Below are positions 23,559 to 35,880 of a stretch of 64,000 bases of DNA, in pieces. The DNA comes from Symbiodinium natans (lineage: Eukaryota > Sar > Dinophyceae > Suessiales > Symbiodiniaceae): positions 173,501 to 237,500 of the forward strand of contig CAJNDS010000657.1 in the NCBI GenBank assembly GCA_905221605.1. Reading direction: 5' to 3'. The position numbers were made by a program, and so were the translations under genes. The stretch's first letter is position 1. Each line of letters starts with the position of its first letter. The notes below the pieces were generated by a model. That model was not told the DNA's origin, did no database searches, and saw only the letters and a program-made list of their open reading frames with translations.

Positions 23559-23639
23559 CCCAAAATCCCAAACCCTAAAAACACAGTAGCTTGTACAAAT
23601 AACCCCACATCGCATCATGGACAGGTCCCGGGACTCCGG

Positions 23640-23690
23640 CCCTACTTGACGCGTCGGTCGCCTGCATGTCCACCACCCGCCTTTTGAGAG
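23640..23690 (-). CDS. Possible short exon
   Basis: GC-rich island between a CCCTAAA array (left) and a TTTAGGG array (right); the minus strand reads LKRRVVDMQATDASS. Too short to identify. Confidence 0.22.
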
Positions 23691-24465
23691 GCTTGGGTTT
23701 AGGGTTTAGGGTTTAGGGTTTAGGGTTTAGGATTTAGGACTGATTTAGGGTTTAGGGTTTAAGATTTAGGGTTTAGGGTTTTGGGTTCAGGGTTTGGGGT
23801 TTAGTTTAGGGTTTACGGGCCCTACAGTAAGCAGGCCCGAGGCTTACGCAGCTCGCATGAATGCTCAGGGTTAGGCTTGTTTAGGGTTTGGGGTTTAGGG
23901 TTGTTTAGAGTTTAGGGGGTCTAGGGTTGTTTAGGGTTTAGGGTCTAAGGTGTGGAACGTAGGGTTTAGAAGCCGTTGCTCATTCTTCGACTTCCATACG
24001 CGAAGTACCTCAAGAGCATCCTAAACCCATCCCAGCCCCTAAACCCTAAACCCGAAACGCGGGACTTAGCAGAGATATATGCCAACCTGGATATAAGGTT
24101 TCCGAAAAGGGGTGCTCTCTTTGGGGATTCCAGTAATATAGAGTAAAGCAATTGGAGCCCATTTGGGACAATTAGGACACTTTGGGAGACTCCTCCGACC
24201 CTTCAGAGTCTCCAAGCCAAACAGACCTTCGTATCATGAAATCCTCTTCGACCCCTACCTACCCCCAACCATAACATACGGCCAAAATAGCCCACAAGTG
24301 AGCGGCCTTTTCGCGGGCTGGGGCGGGGAAGGAGGGGGGTACAGCGTTTCAGCCCAACACCCAAGTTTCAACCCTGACCCTAAACCCTAAACCCTAAACC
24401 CTGAACCCTAAACCCTAAACCCTAAATCCTAAACCCCAAACCCTAAACCCTACAGGCTTCCAGAA

Positions 24466-24556
24466 TATTGCAGCCGCGCGCCTTCTAACCGCGACACCCG
24501 CCACCAAAACCGTAGCGGCCGCCGCAAGCGCAGACGGCACGCCTAGGAGCAGGTGT
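24466..24556 (-). CDS. Candidate exon with a transmembrane segment
   Basis: The minus strand reads LLLGVPSALAAAATVLVAGV followed by RRRAAAIFWK: a hydrophobic helix with a positive cluster, as in a membrane anchor or organelle-targeting leader. CCCTAAA lies on its left and TTTAGGG on its right. Gene unknown. Confidence 0.35.
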
Positions 24557-24561
24557 TGTGG

Positions 24562-24668
24562 CTTTAGGGTTTAGGGTTTAGGGTTTAGGGTTTAGGGTTT
24601 AGGGTTTAGGGTTTAGGGTTTAGGGTTTAGGGTTTAGGGTTTAGGGTTTAGGGTTTAGGGTTTAGGGT
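24562..24668. repeat. Interstitial telomeric array (TTTAGGG)
   Basis: Fifteen perfect units abutting the candidate membrane exon at 24466-24556. Confidence 0.92.
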
Positions 24669-24999
24669 CGTGGCTCAGGATTCTCAACTTCCTAAGGCCC
24701 TATCCTGAAGCCTAAGCCTTCTTTCAAGACTTTGAACCCAGAAGACCTGAACCAAAAACAGCAACTGAAACGGTTTAGGGTTTTTAGGGTTTAAGGGTTT
24801 AGGGTTTAGGGTTTAGGGTGGTTTGTATTCTCCAAAACCCTGCACCCTGCACCCCACCTTGCGAAAGTCAACCCCAGTGAAACCCAAAGCGGTCTGGGGA
24901 GAAGAAGATCAACAACCCAGCCTCCAATAGCCGTAAACCCTAGACCCTAGACCCTAGACCCTAGACCCTAAACCCTTCTTAACCCTGAGCCCTAAACGC

Positions 25000-25083
25000 T
25001 AAACCCTAAACCCTAAACCCTAAACCCTAAACCCTAAACCCTAAACCCTAAACCCTAAACCCTAAACCCTAAACCCTAAACCG
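25000..25083. repeat. Interstitial telomeric array (CCCTAAA)
   Basis: Twelve perfect units. Confidence 0.92.
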
Positions 25084-25089
25084 TGCCAA

Positions 25090-27190
25090 GTCAAGTTTAG
25101 GGTTCTCCGGGTCCTAAACCCGAAACCCCCCCCTACCCCCGCCCGCACCTTCAGACCCTTCGTCCTTCCTAATCCTAAAACCCAAGCCCTAAACCATACA
25201 CCCCAAACTCGAAACCCTAAACCCTAAACCCCAAACCTAAGCCCCAAACCCCAAACCTTACACCCCAAACCTTAAACCCTAAACCCTAAAGCCGAAACCC
25301 CAGAACCCCAAGTTTAGGAGCTCCCGCCTTGCTCTGGGCCTGGGTACGTTGCCCGCCCGGGCTGCGCGAGCCTTCGGCGGGTTTAAGGTTTAGCCCCCCC
25401 CCCCCCCACCCGGGGCGATTTGCCTTAATTTGCGGGTCCACCTCTGCACCCCCGAACAGTGGGGGGTGTCCTGAATAGCCCAGCCAATCTGACTTTATTC
25501 AGGGGGCCCCCACTGAAACAGGTAGAACATTAGGGTTCAGGGTTCAGGGCCTGGGGCCCTCAACACCTCCTTGAGTCTCTTGAAGCAAGCCATAACACCT
25601 TCGATGCTCAAAAACTCGAGATGTCAAACTCTGGGTGAGTATAAGGTAAAGTTTTAGCTTGGGGTTTAGGGTTCAAACCGTAACACCAAACCTATATATA
25701 ACCCACAATAAACTTCTACTCAACCACTCTGACACCCTAAAGCCTAAACCCTAATCCTAATGCAAACACCCCACCCACCCACCCGAACCCTCCAAAGAAA
25801 CAGCTCGAGCCCAACAAACACCGCAAAAACACCAGCAAAAACGACAGGAGTGCCTTAGGAGGTTCCGTGTGCGCCTTTTCAGCTTACAGGGCTGGGGTTA
25901 AGTAGGACGGGGGTTTAGGGAGGGAGCGTAGGGTCAGAGGTTTAGGGAGGGAGCGTTGAGGGGTCTGACGAAAGATGCAAAGGCGCTCAGCCTGAAAGGG
26001 TGTTAGGGTTCGCCTTCTAGCCGGCCTCGCGACTGGCAGCACGGGCGGAGGGGCACCGAGGGCAAATGCCTTCGAGGCAGGGTTTGGGCCGTGTGAAGTA
26101 AGCTTATGGGTTCACCTGGGTGTGCGTGGCAGCTGAAACTCCTGGCTGTAGGCCGGGCGAATTCAAAACAGGGCGAGGCAGCGCGTCCTACACCCTAATC
26201 CGCCCTATCCTTGCCACAACCAGCACTCCAAAACCTCCCACCTCGGGGAACAGCGCCATGGCGCTCTACACAGCTGTGACACAGCAACCTACCTACTGGT
26301 GCTCTGGGTTTGCCACAAGCGGCTTCGGTCAAGCATGAGCCACTCAGAGGGCGGGTCGGACCAAAGGAGACTGGATGCCCTATCGGTTACCTCCAACATG
26401 CTGCAGTCACGAGGCTCTTAGGGGGTTTAGGGTCTAGGGTTTAGAGTTTAGGGTTTATAGGGTTTAGGGTTTAGGGTTTAGGGTTTAGGGTTTATAGGGT
26501 TTAGGGTTTATTATGCGTCCGAAGCTTCACGATTGGAGTCTCTCATGCTAATGCATGCTTGCAGGGGCCATGGGGCATACACATTGCGTTTGTTGTCCCG
26601 AGATCGGTACGAAGCTATCCTGGCACTCCAAACAGACATCTGCTCTAAGGCGCTAAGCCAGGGGATAGGATTAGGGGGACCCTTGGGGATATAGACCCTC
26701 TGAATAAGGTCCCTGTGCAAGAGAGCCAGAAGAGGCTTAAGAAGGGTTCCCCCGTATCCTACCTAGGATAAGCAACGTCAGGGCTTGGGTTGTGGCGCCA
26801 GTGCTTCCGAACTTCAGCGCTATTCGGACGACCAGCGCGGCTTCGTACCTGGCTCACAGACACTCGTGATGAAAGAACCTCGTTCTGACTCCGTGCTTGA
26901 AGGTTCGCTATCAAGCAGGGTTGGAAGACAGCAAAAGGTTATAGCTAGCTCTAACTATAGTACTTATATACCCCGGGTTCTAGCTACACGTGAACCTTCA
27001 AGTACAGTTGCAGTTCATGCAACCCCTAAACCCTAAACCCTGAACCCTGAACGCTAAACTCAAGTGCGCATCCCTGAGTTCCTCCCAACGTTTACAAGCA
27101 ATCGGGCAGCGCAAGTCGCACCGGGCATTTGGGGTTTAGGGTTTAGGTTTAGGGTCTGGGGTTGGGAGCGTTGACAGGTTTAAGGGTTTT
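25090..27190. other. Stretch without a convincing gene
   Basis: Degenerate telomeric words, a C-run at 25395-25407 and a TTTAGGG/TTTATAGGG tract at 26420-26512. Short plus-strand open frames at 26120-26338 and 26785-27036 have mixed composition and no motif. Confidence 0.4.
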
Positions 27191-27195
27191 AAGTC

Positions 27196-27292
27196 CAGGG
27201 TTCTGAGGCGGCAGCTTCACTCTCGCAACGTTCTCGCTGTCTTGCCACGCTTGCGCTTCACCTTCCAGCCGCTGCCAGCTTTTGCTTGGGAT
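27196..27292 (-). CDS. Possible exon
   Basis: GC-rich island; one minus frame reads KSWQRLEGEAQAWQDSENVA and another is Lys/Arg-rich. Degenerate telomeric words lie on both sides. Frame and function unresolved. Confidence 0.22.
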
Positions 27293-27511
27293 TAAACCCT
27301 TAAATCCCTAAAACCCTGCACCCTAAACCCTAAACCGTTAAATCCTTAAACCCTAAACCCTACACTATAAGGGTTCAAGGCCTCTAGGCCTCTAGGGCTT
27401 ATATGTTTTTTTCCTCATTGGGTTCTTCGGAGAGCACGTATAGGGCTGTAGGAGTTAAATATAGATCTTACAGGGCTTATGGGGTTTGGGGCGCCCCTGA
27501 ACTACAACAAA

Positions 27512-27593
27512 CACACAAAAACATTCTTCCTTATAAGGGCAACACCTAGGGATTTATATTCTTCCTTTTTGAGGGGGTTCTTAAGCAAACAGG
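27512..27593. repeat. Dispersed repeat family D, copy 1
   Basis: TTCCTTATAAGGGCAACA ... GGGATT ... GGTTCTTAAGCAAACAG. Matches the copies at 35190-35268 and 36495-36603 by eye. No coding capacity or clear terminal repeat. Confidence 0.6.
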
Positions 27594-28074
27594 GGTGAAC
27601 CCTGAACCCTAAGCGCCCTCAGGGCAGGGTTGAAGCCCCGTCATTTTCTCGGATTCAGGGATCCCCAGCAACACTATGGGTGCTCCGGGCCTTCGGGAGG
27701 TAGCGGTTTCGGGTTTCGGGTTTAGAGCGCAGGTGCAAGGGAGTGTTGGGGAAGGGTCCCCTTGTGGTGCCCCATAAGCAAACTATACTGCCCAAGCCCC
27801 CATGCCCAGAAAGCATGTCCGCTACCAAGGCAACCCCTCTAAGACCTTTGAATGTAGCGTTTAGGGCTTAGGGTTCTTCAGGGTTTAGACACTTGCAAGC
27901 ATTTTGTCTAACAAAAGAAACGATAGGGTTCTCAAACCTCACACTCTAGAACGCAGAGCCCAAAACGCACCCTAAGCCGTCCACCCAAAGGCTCCAGCAC
28001 CCCTTAGTTGAGGGTTTCGGGTTTAGGGGTTAGGGTTTAGAGGTTGAGGGTTTAGATGGTTCCTTAAAAGTTCG

Positions 28075-28620
28075 TTAGCATCCTACTGCAATTTCAGGAA
28101 GAGGGCTCGGAATACTGCTGGGGAATCTGCCGAGCTCTCGAAATGAGTTGGCTCGATCATTCATTTTGCCTAGAGACGCCAATCCGAATTTGTTCATCGC
28201 TTTATTGATGAGGTAGTGAACCAAGTAAGAACCTGACGCCTGAACCGGACCAGACCCCAAACTCAGTTCGGGAATAAATTCCGCGATAGTTGCACTCTTT
28301 CGTGTTCATGCAGAAACTGGGGAGTGAAGGTTTAATTGAGGTAAGTAGGGCTGGAAACGTGCACCAACCCGAACCTTTGGAAATGTGGGGTGAGATCCCG
28401 GCAGTCCGCCAAAGCTTGCTCGTCAGCGACTTCTTTCCTACGCCAGCTCTTGAAAACCCTAAGCCCCTGAACCCAAAACCCTCAAGGACCTTGTTTTTCG
28501 GGGCAGTTTCAGGGATGGTGCGTTCTTGCTTGGGTTCGAAAGCTTCTTTTACCCACGTGCACCCCCGTGAGTCTCGGGTATAGTCTCCAGTGCTCAGATT
28601 GCCCAAGCCGGAAGCTAGGT
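28075..28620 (-). CDS. Unidentified coding islands
   Basis: Two stretches read open on the minus strand with protein-like composition: about 28085-28240 (YLVHYLINKAMNKFGLASLG) and about 28480-28590 (WVKEAFEPKQERTIPETAPK). Borders and linkage are unknown, and no family is recognised. Confidence 0.25.
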
Positions 28621-28687
28621 TTAAACAAGAAGCAGATGCACGTGAATCAGGATTCAACAGTAAAACCTAATTCAACCCTAAGCCCGC

Positions 28688-28688
<1 letters not shown>

Positions 28689-28766
<78 letters not shown>
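28689..28766. repeat. 78-base poly-C run
   Basis: Uninterrupted C from 28689 to 28766, followed by shorter C-runs to about 28789. The proline and glycine runs translated from it are artefacts. Prone to sequencing-length error. Confidence 0.95.
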
Positions 28767-28899
28767 TACCCCCCCCCCCTTCCCCCCCCATGCCTCAGTT
28801 GAGTTTAGGGCTTGGGGGTGTGGACCTCTGGACATAGGGTCACGATGTCCAGAGCCGAACCTAAACCCTCATAGGTTTAGGGTTTAGGGTCTTCGGGCT

Positions 28900-30850
28900 G
28901 AGGGTTTTTCAAGTTAGGGCGTAAGCCCGAACATTTGAGGCCTGAAAAGCCCTACCCTGAACCCTAAACTTTCAGCCCGGCAAGCCCCCCAAAACCTCAA
29001 ACCAGAAGCCGCCAAAAAAGAGCTGAGCGCAGGAGAGAGGCTCCAGGGTTCAGGGCTTAGGGCTTTCTAGGATTCTAGGACACCTATACCTGTGAGACCC
29101 CGGTTCTCTCCAAAATATGTAGATGCTACTATCATGTTGTCATTGTTACGTTTCGTTGGTATTTACTTATTACGATGTTGTCCTTTGTTTTGGTGAAGGG
29201 GTGCCACACCCAGTGCTGTCCAAGCCTCGTGCAAACCGCCCCAACCATCCCCAACCCTCACATCCTCCGCCTCCGTGTAAGCTCTAACTCTAAGGTGACA
29301 AGGTTAGGCCCACTATTAACAGGTCCTTAAAGGCACGTATGTATGGTAGGCCCCAAACTAACCCTATACGACCCCATCCCCACCCCCCTTAAAACCCCCG
29401 GACCCTAAACCCCTAACAGCCCCCTAAACCCTTAAAATCCCGCCCTAAAGCCCCCCCCCCCCCCCCCCCACAAGCCCTCTGAGCTTTGAACTGTGTCGCT
29501 TCGGACCGGCGTTTGGCCCGTGCGGCCTGGCGACAGATACAGGAGTGAGAGTATCTTGGGGTTTGGGTTTTAGGATTGTTAGGTTTTGGGGTTTTCGGAT
29601 TTAAGGTTTCGGGCGTTTAGGGTTTTGGGGTTTTGAGTTTAGGGGCTTGAGGGGTTGAGGATTTGGGGGTTCAGGTTAGGGGCTTTGATGGTGTTCTGGG
29701 CATGTCCTAGAATAGCGGTACCACTTATTCTCATGTACCCTGAAACAGGATAGTCCGGATTCTCGGAACCCCAAGAACAGGTACCCCGAATTGTTGGAAA
29801 CCCCTTGACTTGTATGGAATTTTCGGAGGCAGACACGCTCAGGGGTTGAGAAAACCGATAACAGCTCCACATTCGCCACAAAAGATTTGAAGGCTGCACC
29901 TTTGGGAGATCGTTTGCGACGGACTGCTGGGGGGCTGGCTTTTGTTCAGTAATATAAGGAGGGACCTCTAGAACGGACCCTTAATCTTACTCGCCTATAT
30001 AGCTCCTATATATATATATATACACCTGGGAAAGTGCCTGTATACCTGAATAGGCCCTTACATTCATTATCCCGAAGGTCTCTTATAAGAGCCCCTCCTT
30101 CAGTCCCTTGCTTTTTAAAAGAGAGGAGTCCGCCGAAAACATCACCCGTGCAGCATCACTTCCCCTTCCCATGGATCAATCCCTAAATCCTGAACACTAA
30201 ACCCTGAACCCTAAACTATAAATCCCAGCTTGCGTTGGGGCTTGGGGTACCGATGGGTGCCCGGCCATACTAATATGTTAGGTTAGGTATGTTAGGTGTA
30301 AGGTGGCCGGGAATCTAGGGTTTTAAGTTCAGGGCGCTTGGTTTCGAGCCTGAACCCTAAACCCTAAACCCTAAGCCCCAAACCCCAAACCCAAAACCAT
30401 AGCCCTAACCCTACTGGCCCAAACTTAGCCGGACCTCGCGCTTGAGCTGCTTCTCCTGGCCACCAGGGTGACTGCGGGTGGAAGCATAGAGTGGGTTCCT
30501 CGGCAACCTCTGAGAGAGGAAAGGGTGCCCTTGTCCAGTTCGGTTTAGGGTTTCGGGTTTAGGGTTTAGCGTTTAGGGTTTAGCGTTTAGGGTTTAGGGT
30601 TCACGGTTTAGGGTGTAGGGGCGTACTCAGCCTCAAGCCCTGACAAGCAGCCGAGTAACATCGGGCAAGCAAATTCGAACTTGGTGACGCCGCAGCTGGG
30701 CATCTAGTCGTCAACATGCAAGGGGCTCGAGCTGAGGAGGTACAAAATGTACTAGCCTGGTCCTTAAAACCCTCTGAAACATACTCCTAAACATTATCCG
30801 CTTAAACCCAATAAGGGGAAATTATGAAATATCTCAAGGGCCTCGACATG
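28900..30850. other. Gene-poor stretch
   Basis: Degenerate telomeric words, a C-run at 29452-29469, a TA tract near 30008-30022 and, around 29940-30112, a weakly palindromic AAGGAGGG ... CCCCTCCTT segment. An island at 30430-30540 reads open on both strands. No confident gene. Confidence 0.4.
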
Positions 30851-30858
30851 GAGGGGGT

Positions 30859-31485
30859 TTAGGACCTAGGAGATAGCTTTACATGTAACAGTAACGAGTA
30901 TATACCAACCCAAAAGGGCCCAAGGATTAGTTCGGCCCCCAACATGTCGCGTTTAGGGTTTAGGGGGGGGGGGGGGGGGGGCAAGGGGATTCCAGTCTTC
31001 ATTCTGGGCTTCAGGGTGCAGGATATCGGCTGATTTGCTAGTGCTTTGAAGAAAATCAGTAAGTAGGTACCTACATAACCCTTTAAGGGAATACGTAGAA
31101 AGCCTACTTGCCAAATTCCCTGTGAAGAACCCTGCACGTCAACATGAACACTTCGCCAGTTTGGTTGCAAGAAGCTGGGTTGTGAGTCCGGTTTAGGGTT
31201 TCGGGGTTTGTCTAGCGAAAGGTCGTGCTTGAATTTCACTCGGTGTCGGTCCTCCTCCTCCTTCTGCTTCCGCTCTTTTAGGGCGTTCAGCCTTATGGCA
31301 GGCATGCAAGCGTCTGCATGTACCAAGGAACCTGAATCTGTCTGCCATCTCGCAAGAAGAAACCAAAGCTCCTTGTGGTACCGATTTTCACGCGCATGCC
31401 GTCTTGCAGCCATAAACACGATCCTGCGGAGATGTATACAGCGGATGGGCGACCAAGGGTCCTGTAGTACGAGCAGGCTGTTCAT
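30859..31485 (-). CDS. Open reading frame, unknown protein
   Basis: A 208-codon minus-strand frame. Its first part is charged and protein-like (RRHARENRYHKELWFLLARW, then LNALKERKQKEEEDRHRVKF), but the C-terminal half crosses a G-run (30966-30983) and telomeric words and is unlikely to be coding. At most an exon of about 31200-31480. Confidence 0.28.
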   Translation of the reverse strand: MNSLLVLQDPWSPIRCIHLRRIVFMAARRHARENRYHKELWFLLARWQTDSGSLVHADACMPAIRLNALKERKQKEEEDRHRVKFKHDLSLDKPRNPKPDSQPSFLQPNWRSVHVDVQGSSQGIWQVGFLRIPLKGYVGTYLLIFFKALANQPISCTLKPRMKTGIPLPPPPPPLNPKRDMLGAELILGPFWVGIYSLLLHVKLSPRS

Positions 31486-31489
31486 GGTC

Positions 31490-32445
31490 TGAGCTAGAGT
31501 GCATACAAATAAGGTCCCTTTCAGATCCCTGTTGCATTACAGCCCCTCATTATTGAGGAGAGAAAAGGGGACCCTAAACCCCCACGATCCCAAAATCGCT
31601 AAACTCTAAACCCTGAACCCCAAACCCTAAACAACATCCCTAAACCCATGGTTCCCAATCACGTATGAGCCCTGGACTTAACGAAGATACCCGAAGGTGA
31701 AGAACATAGGATTCAGGGTTCAGGGTTTAGGGTTGAACGTTTTGGGTAGTTCCGGGCGTCCTTTTGAGGTCCTTATTTCAAGGGCCGTACGTACCATAGG
31801 GTACCTGGGTCCCCATTTTAGAGAACTACTCATGATTCAACAAGGGATTCTAGCGGATTTCTCAGGGGACTAGACACAAGAGTAACATAGGAATACAAAG
31901 GAATGCCCTTTTGGGGTTTGAAGGGGCTTATAAGGGAGCCTAAACCTCAAAGAAAAAAAAAGAGTAAGCGTCCTAGGGAATATAATAGCGTCCATCCTCT
32001 ATCGCCTTGTGCGCCGTAATGAATAGGCAATAGCCCCAGCCATGGCATCCTCAGGTCAAGTAGCTACTCGCATCAACTAGTTGGGGAAGGCGAAAGCCCT
32101 CTCAGACACAAAGCCCCAGAATCTGAACCCCCCCCTCTGTCCACCGCCCTCCCCCCCAAAATCCTAAACCCTGAACCCAACACCCAAAAAAGCTTCAACC
32201 CGAAACCATTTAACCCGAAACCTGAACCCATCAAACATCAACCGTAAACCCCCTGAGGCAGTGCCAGCTGGGCCTAGGGCCCCAGATGGGAGCGAACAGC
32301 CACATCCTGCGCCCGGCGCGGCTTTCGAAGGCTGAAAGTCTTCCGGGACGTGGGTTTAGGGTTGGGGTTTAGGGTTATTCCCCACCCGACAAGTGGGGTA
32401 GTTAGACTTTAAGGACAAAGTGGCACGCATCATGTAATGTGACGC
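31490..32445. other. Gene-free stretch
   Basis: Scattered CCCTAAA-like words, no array longer than three units and no plausible exon. Confidence 0.45.
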
Positions 32446-32452
32446 GACGCAG

Positions 32453-32690
32453 TCAGGACAGTACAAGAACAGCAGATAGGACAGTTGTGAGGCAGGACAA
32501 GATTCAGGACAGTACAAGGACAGCAGGTAGGGCAGGGAGGCTCAGGCGGGCAACTGTATCGAAATGTCGCCACGCAGGCCAGGGAGGCGGGGCGCAGGCG
32601 GGCAACTGTATCGACATGTCGCCGCAGCAAGCAGACCAGGGGCAACTGTACCGAAATGTCGCCATACTTCAGGCGGGCAACTGACCCATG
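32453..32690. repeat. Local tandem repeats of two unit types
   Basis: TCAGGACAGTACAAGAACAG-type units at about 32453-32482 and 32503-32535 are followed by three GGGCAACTGTAYCGAMATG units at about 32549, 32601 and 32640. The region is open on the plus strand, but repetition explains that; no motif is seen. Confidence 0.7.
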
Positions 32691-33252
32691 TTGCCTGGCT
32701 AAGCGGGGTTGGATCTAGATTAGGGTTCCAGCTTAGGCCCGAACCTCCTAAAGTATGAACTTTGCTGAACCCTAAACTCTAAACCCAAAACCCTTATAAA
32801 CCCTAAGCCAACCCTTGTAAACCCTAAACCCTAAACCCTAAACCCCAAACCCCAAACACCAAACCCTAAACCCTAAACCCTCTGCCTGCACGGGCATTGT
32901 GACTGGAGTGGCATCCGCAGTGGAGCGGCCTGGGTGCTAATACCAGCTCTACAGGGTTGAAGAAAGTCAAACCAACTCCCTAGTACCATATGAAAGGGGC
33001 TAAGGGCAGGCCAACCCTAAACCCTAAACCCTACACCCTAAACCCTAAACCCTAAACCCTAAACCTGAAACCCCAAGCCCTATAGCTCAATGGGGGGATG
33101 CCTAACTGATCCGAAGCCAGCTCTCAGGTGTTGTGGCTTCGTATGTAGAATCACATGTTCCTTAGAAATGGGAAGCCTCAACCCTAAACCCGAAACCCTA
33201 AACCCTAAGATGCGGGGGGGGGGGGTCTTTTCCGGAGCTGTTTAAGCCCTAA

Positions 33253-33333
33253 ACGACAGTCCTTAACAAGGAATATCATAGGGGGTCATTATAATCCCTA
33301 TTGAGGACTCTTGGTATAAGGGGGAACATCCCA
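33253..33333. mobile_element. MITE-like palindrome, family A copy 3 (truncated)
   Basis: Right arm intact (GGGGGAACATCCCAA); left arm begins inside at ACAGTCCTTAAC, so the outer left end is missing. Confidence 0.7.
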
Positions 33334-33774
33334 ACCCCGAATCTAAATCCTGGACCCTACACCCTAAGGCCTGAACACCGAAACCTAACATGATGCGAGG
33401 GTTCGTCGACTGAGGGTTTCGGGTTTCGGGTTTTCGAGCCTCTTAAGATTTTAAGGCCGGAATTCACCATGTGGGGATCCAAATTCGTAACCTTAAGGTT
33501 GTACCCCTAAAGGGTCCTCTTTAATCTGCTCTCAATGGAGCCCCCCGTGTTCCTCAGGTGTCTCTTCGAAAAAGATCCACAACAAACCAAAACCCCAAAT
33601 CCCTAAGAGACCCAAAGCCCTTTGCTGTCCAGTCTGACCTATTCAAGAAGCGGGGCAGTCCAACAATACCTGCCATCACTACTGACTGGCTCTGTCGAGA
33701 CTGCAGATTATGCTCGTTTGGAGACCCCTGAAGACTAAACCCTGAAGCCTAAACCCTGAAGCCTAAACCCTGAA

Positions 33775-33835
33775 GCCTAAACCCTAAACCCTAAACCCTA
33801 AACCCTAAACCCTAAACCCTAAACCCTAAACCCTT
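33775..33835. repeat. Interstitial telomeric array (CCCTAAA)
   Basis: About eight perfect units preceded by CCTAAACCCTGAAG dimers. Confidence 0.9.
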
Positions 33836-33873
33836 TAGGTTTTACTGAACCCGAAAGCCCCAAACCGGAGCTG

Positions 33874-33987
33874 TTTTGGCAGCATCCGGGGTCGCAGCGC
33901 ATGGCTTCGACGTGTGCCCGCTGGGCGTCACTTCCATGGAAGCCGCCCCGGACGCCCGGAGAGGCAACGAATCCTTTTGGAAAGGGT
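33874..33987. CDS. Candidate exon, strand unresolved
   Basis: GC-rich island between CCCTAAA (left) and TTTAGGG (right). Plus reads GVAAHGFDVCPLGVTSMEAA; minus reads FQKDSLPLRASGAASMEVTP. Both look protein-like. The minus strand would agree with the other genes. Confidence 0.3.
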
Positions 33988-34249
33988 CGGTTTAGGGTTT
34001 TGGGTTTAGGGTTTAGGGTTTAGGGTTGAGGGTTTAGGGTTGAGGGGGTTAGGGTTTAGGGGTTGGGTTAGGATTCGGGGCAAGGGAATTTGGCCGTGCG
34101 GGTTGTCAGGGCTTTTGTTGGCTTTCTCTGGGACCGCCTTTGTAGAACCATAGATGCTGCTGCCAAAACAGGCTGGTAAGACCTTTGCCCACCCCGAGAA
34201 CCAAACTGTCGACGGTGTCTTACTTTCCAAGGGGGCGAGGCAGCCAAAT

Positions 34250-34420
34250 CTAAACCCTAACCCTAAACCCTAAACCCCAAACCCCAAACCCCAAACCCCA
34301 AACCCCAAACCCTACCCAAACCCTAGACCCTAAACCCTAAACCCTAAACCCGGAACCCTAAACCCTAAACCCTAAACCCTAAACCCCAAACCCCAAACCC
34401 CAAACCCCAAACCCCAAACC
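34250..34420. repeat. CCCTAAA/CCCCAAA array
   Basis: About twenty-two units in alternating blocks of CCCTAAA and CCCCAAA, suggesting block-wise amplification of variants. Confidence 0.88.
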
Positions 34421-35189
34421 TGCCTGACGATGGCTTCTCGGGCGCGGCCCGGCCTTCAAAGCTCGGCCGGGCGCAGGAATTGGGGGTTTGGGGTTTGGGG
34501 TTTAGGGTTTAGGGTTCAGGGTTCAGGGTTTAGGGTCAGGGTTTGTTATTCGGGTCTTGTTAGGGTTGAGGGTTTCTTAGAGTTCGGGGTTGGGGGTGTG
34601 GGGTTTGGGGCTTAGGTGTTTTCTGAGGGAACTTACAAGGCCCCTTAGTATGAGCACATAACTGGGAGGCCCTCATCTATCCCGTATATAACGACCACAA
34701 ACCATTATAAGGACCATGTAACTTACCCTTGGAGGTTTACCACTGTAAGTTTAGGGTTTAGGGTTTCGGGTTTAGGGTTTAGGGTTTAGGGTTTAAGGTT
34801 TTAGGCTTTTAGGGTTTAGGGTTTAGGGTTGGAAGAATCCTATACTTGTTACTTGGAGTATAGAACGGTGTGGACTGGACGTTTTGGGGGGAATGTTTCA
34901 GAAACTCGCTGGCTCCAGGGCTTGGGGACCGAGCCCAAAGCCCTGAGTACCACCTAACCCTAAACCCTAAACCCCCTAAACCCAAACATCAAGAACACGC
35001 AGGCGAACTGCTCGCTCGCAGTCCAACTCCCTGTAAGCTCAGAAACTCCGGTGCCCCCGAAGCCCCCTTTAAGCTCTGTAAACCCAAGACCTCAAGCTCT
35101 AGCTGGAGTAACCCCAATGCCCCCAAAGAAAGCAAATGTACCCTGATGATTGGGTATGTGTCTTATTCTACTCATTGCTTATGAACCCA

Positions 35190-35268
35190 CAAAAAATATT
35201 GTTCCTTACAAGGGCAATGTGGGGATTGTTGGTGCTATTCTTTGGGGTTCTTAAGCAAAGAGTGGTAT
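35190..35268. repeat. Dispersed repeat family D, copy 2
   Basis: TTCCTTACAAGGGCAATG ... GGGATTG ... GGGGTTCTTAAGCAAAG; same layout as the copies at 27.5 and 36.5 kb. Confidence 0.65.
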
Positions 35269-35371
35269 CTTGGGGTGTGTTACCGTGCAAGCACAGCAGC
35301 CCTAAACCCTAAACCCTAAACCTAAAACCCTAAACCCCAAAACCCTAAACCCTAAACCCTACTGGGCGTAC

Positions 35372-35880
35372 TCTTGGGTTGGCTTCGGTGGCTGTCGTAG
35401 TAGCTGCCACCAGCACCGCCTGAGGGACCGGGCTACTGGCTTCGGGGTATGCGTCCTAAGGCTGAGAGTTCGGCTTCCCTAAACCCTAAACCCTAAACCC
35501 TAAACCCTAAACCTAAAACCCTGAACCCTGAACCCTAAGCCCTGTCTGCAACAGAGTTCGGAGACTCATACTTTGGGCTTGAGGCTTGGGTGGTAAGGGC
35601 TGAGTCTGCAGGGTTCCTGAAGCCCCAAAGCCTTGGCCCCAAGTAGCAACGTCCACTTGGAAAAAGGAAACCTGCAGGTACAGCCCTAATTCTTAAACCC
35701 TAAACCCTAAACCCTAAACCCTAAACCCTAAACCCCCTGAAGCAACTTGATTAAGTGGCAAGCGGACCGAGGCACTGAAGCGAAGCCCGGCAGACCGGCT
35801 GGGACCCCGACCCTCGGATTGCGACGCGCCCGCAGAGGCGTAGTAGCCTTCCGTTCAGAGGCAGAGTGTTTTTGCTGAAG
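35372..35880 (-). CDS. Two candidate Gly/Ser/Tyr-rich exons
   Basis: Minus-strand islands at about 35735-35880 (GYYASAGASQSEGRGPSRSA) and about 35372-35470 (SGGAGGSYYDSHRSQPKSTP) share a low-complexity Gly/Ser/Tyr character, as in RNA-binding or disordered proteins. CCCTAAA tracts lie between them. Borders unresolved. Confidence 0.3.

Noticed and set aside
28567-28887. Poly-proline or poly-glycine protein
   Set aside because: The frames arise only from the 78-base C run; there is no coding signal outside it.
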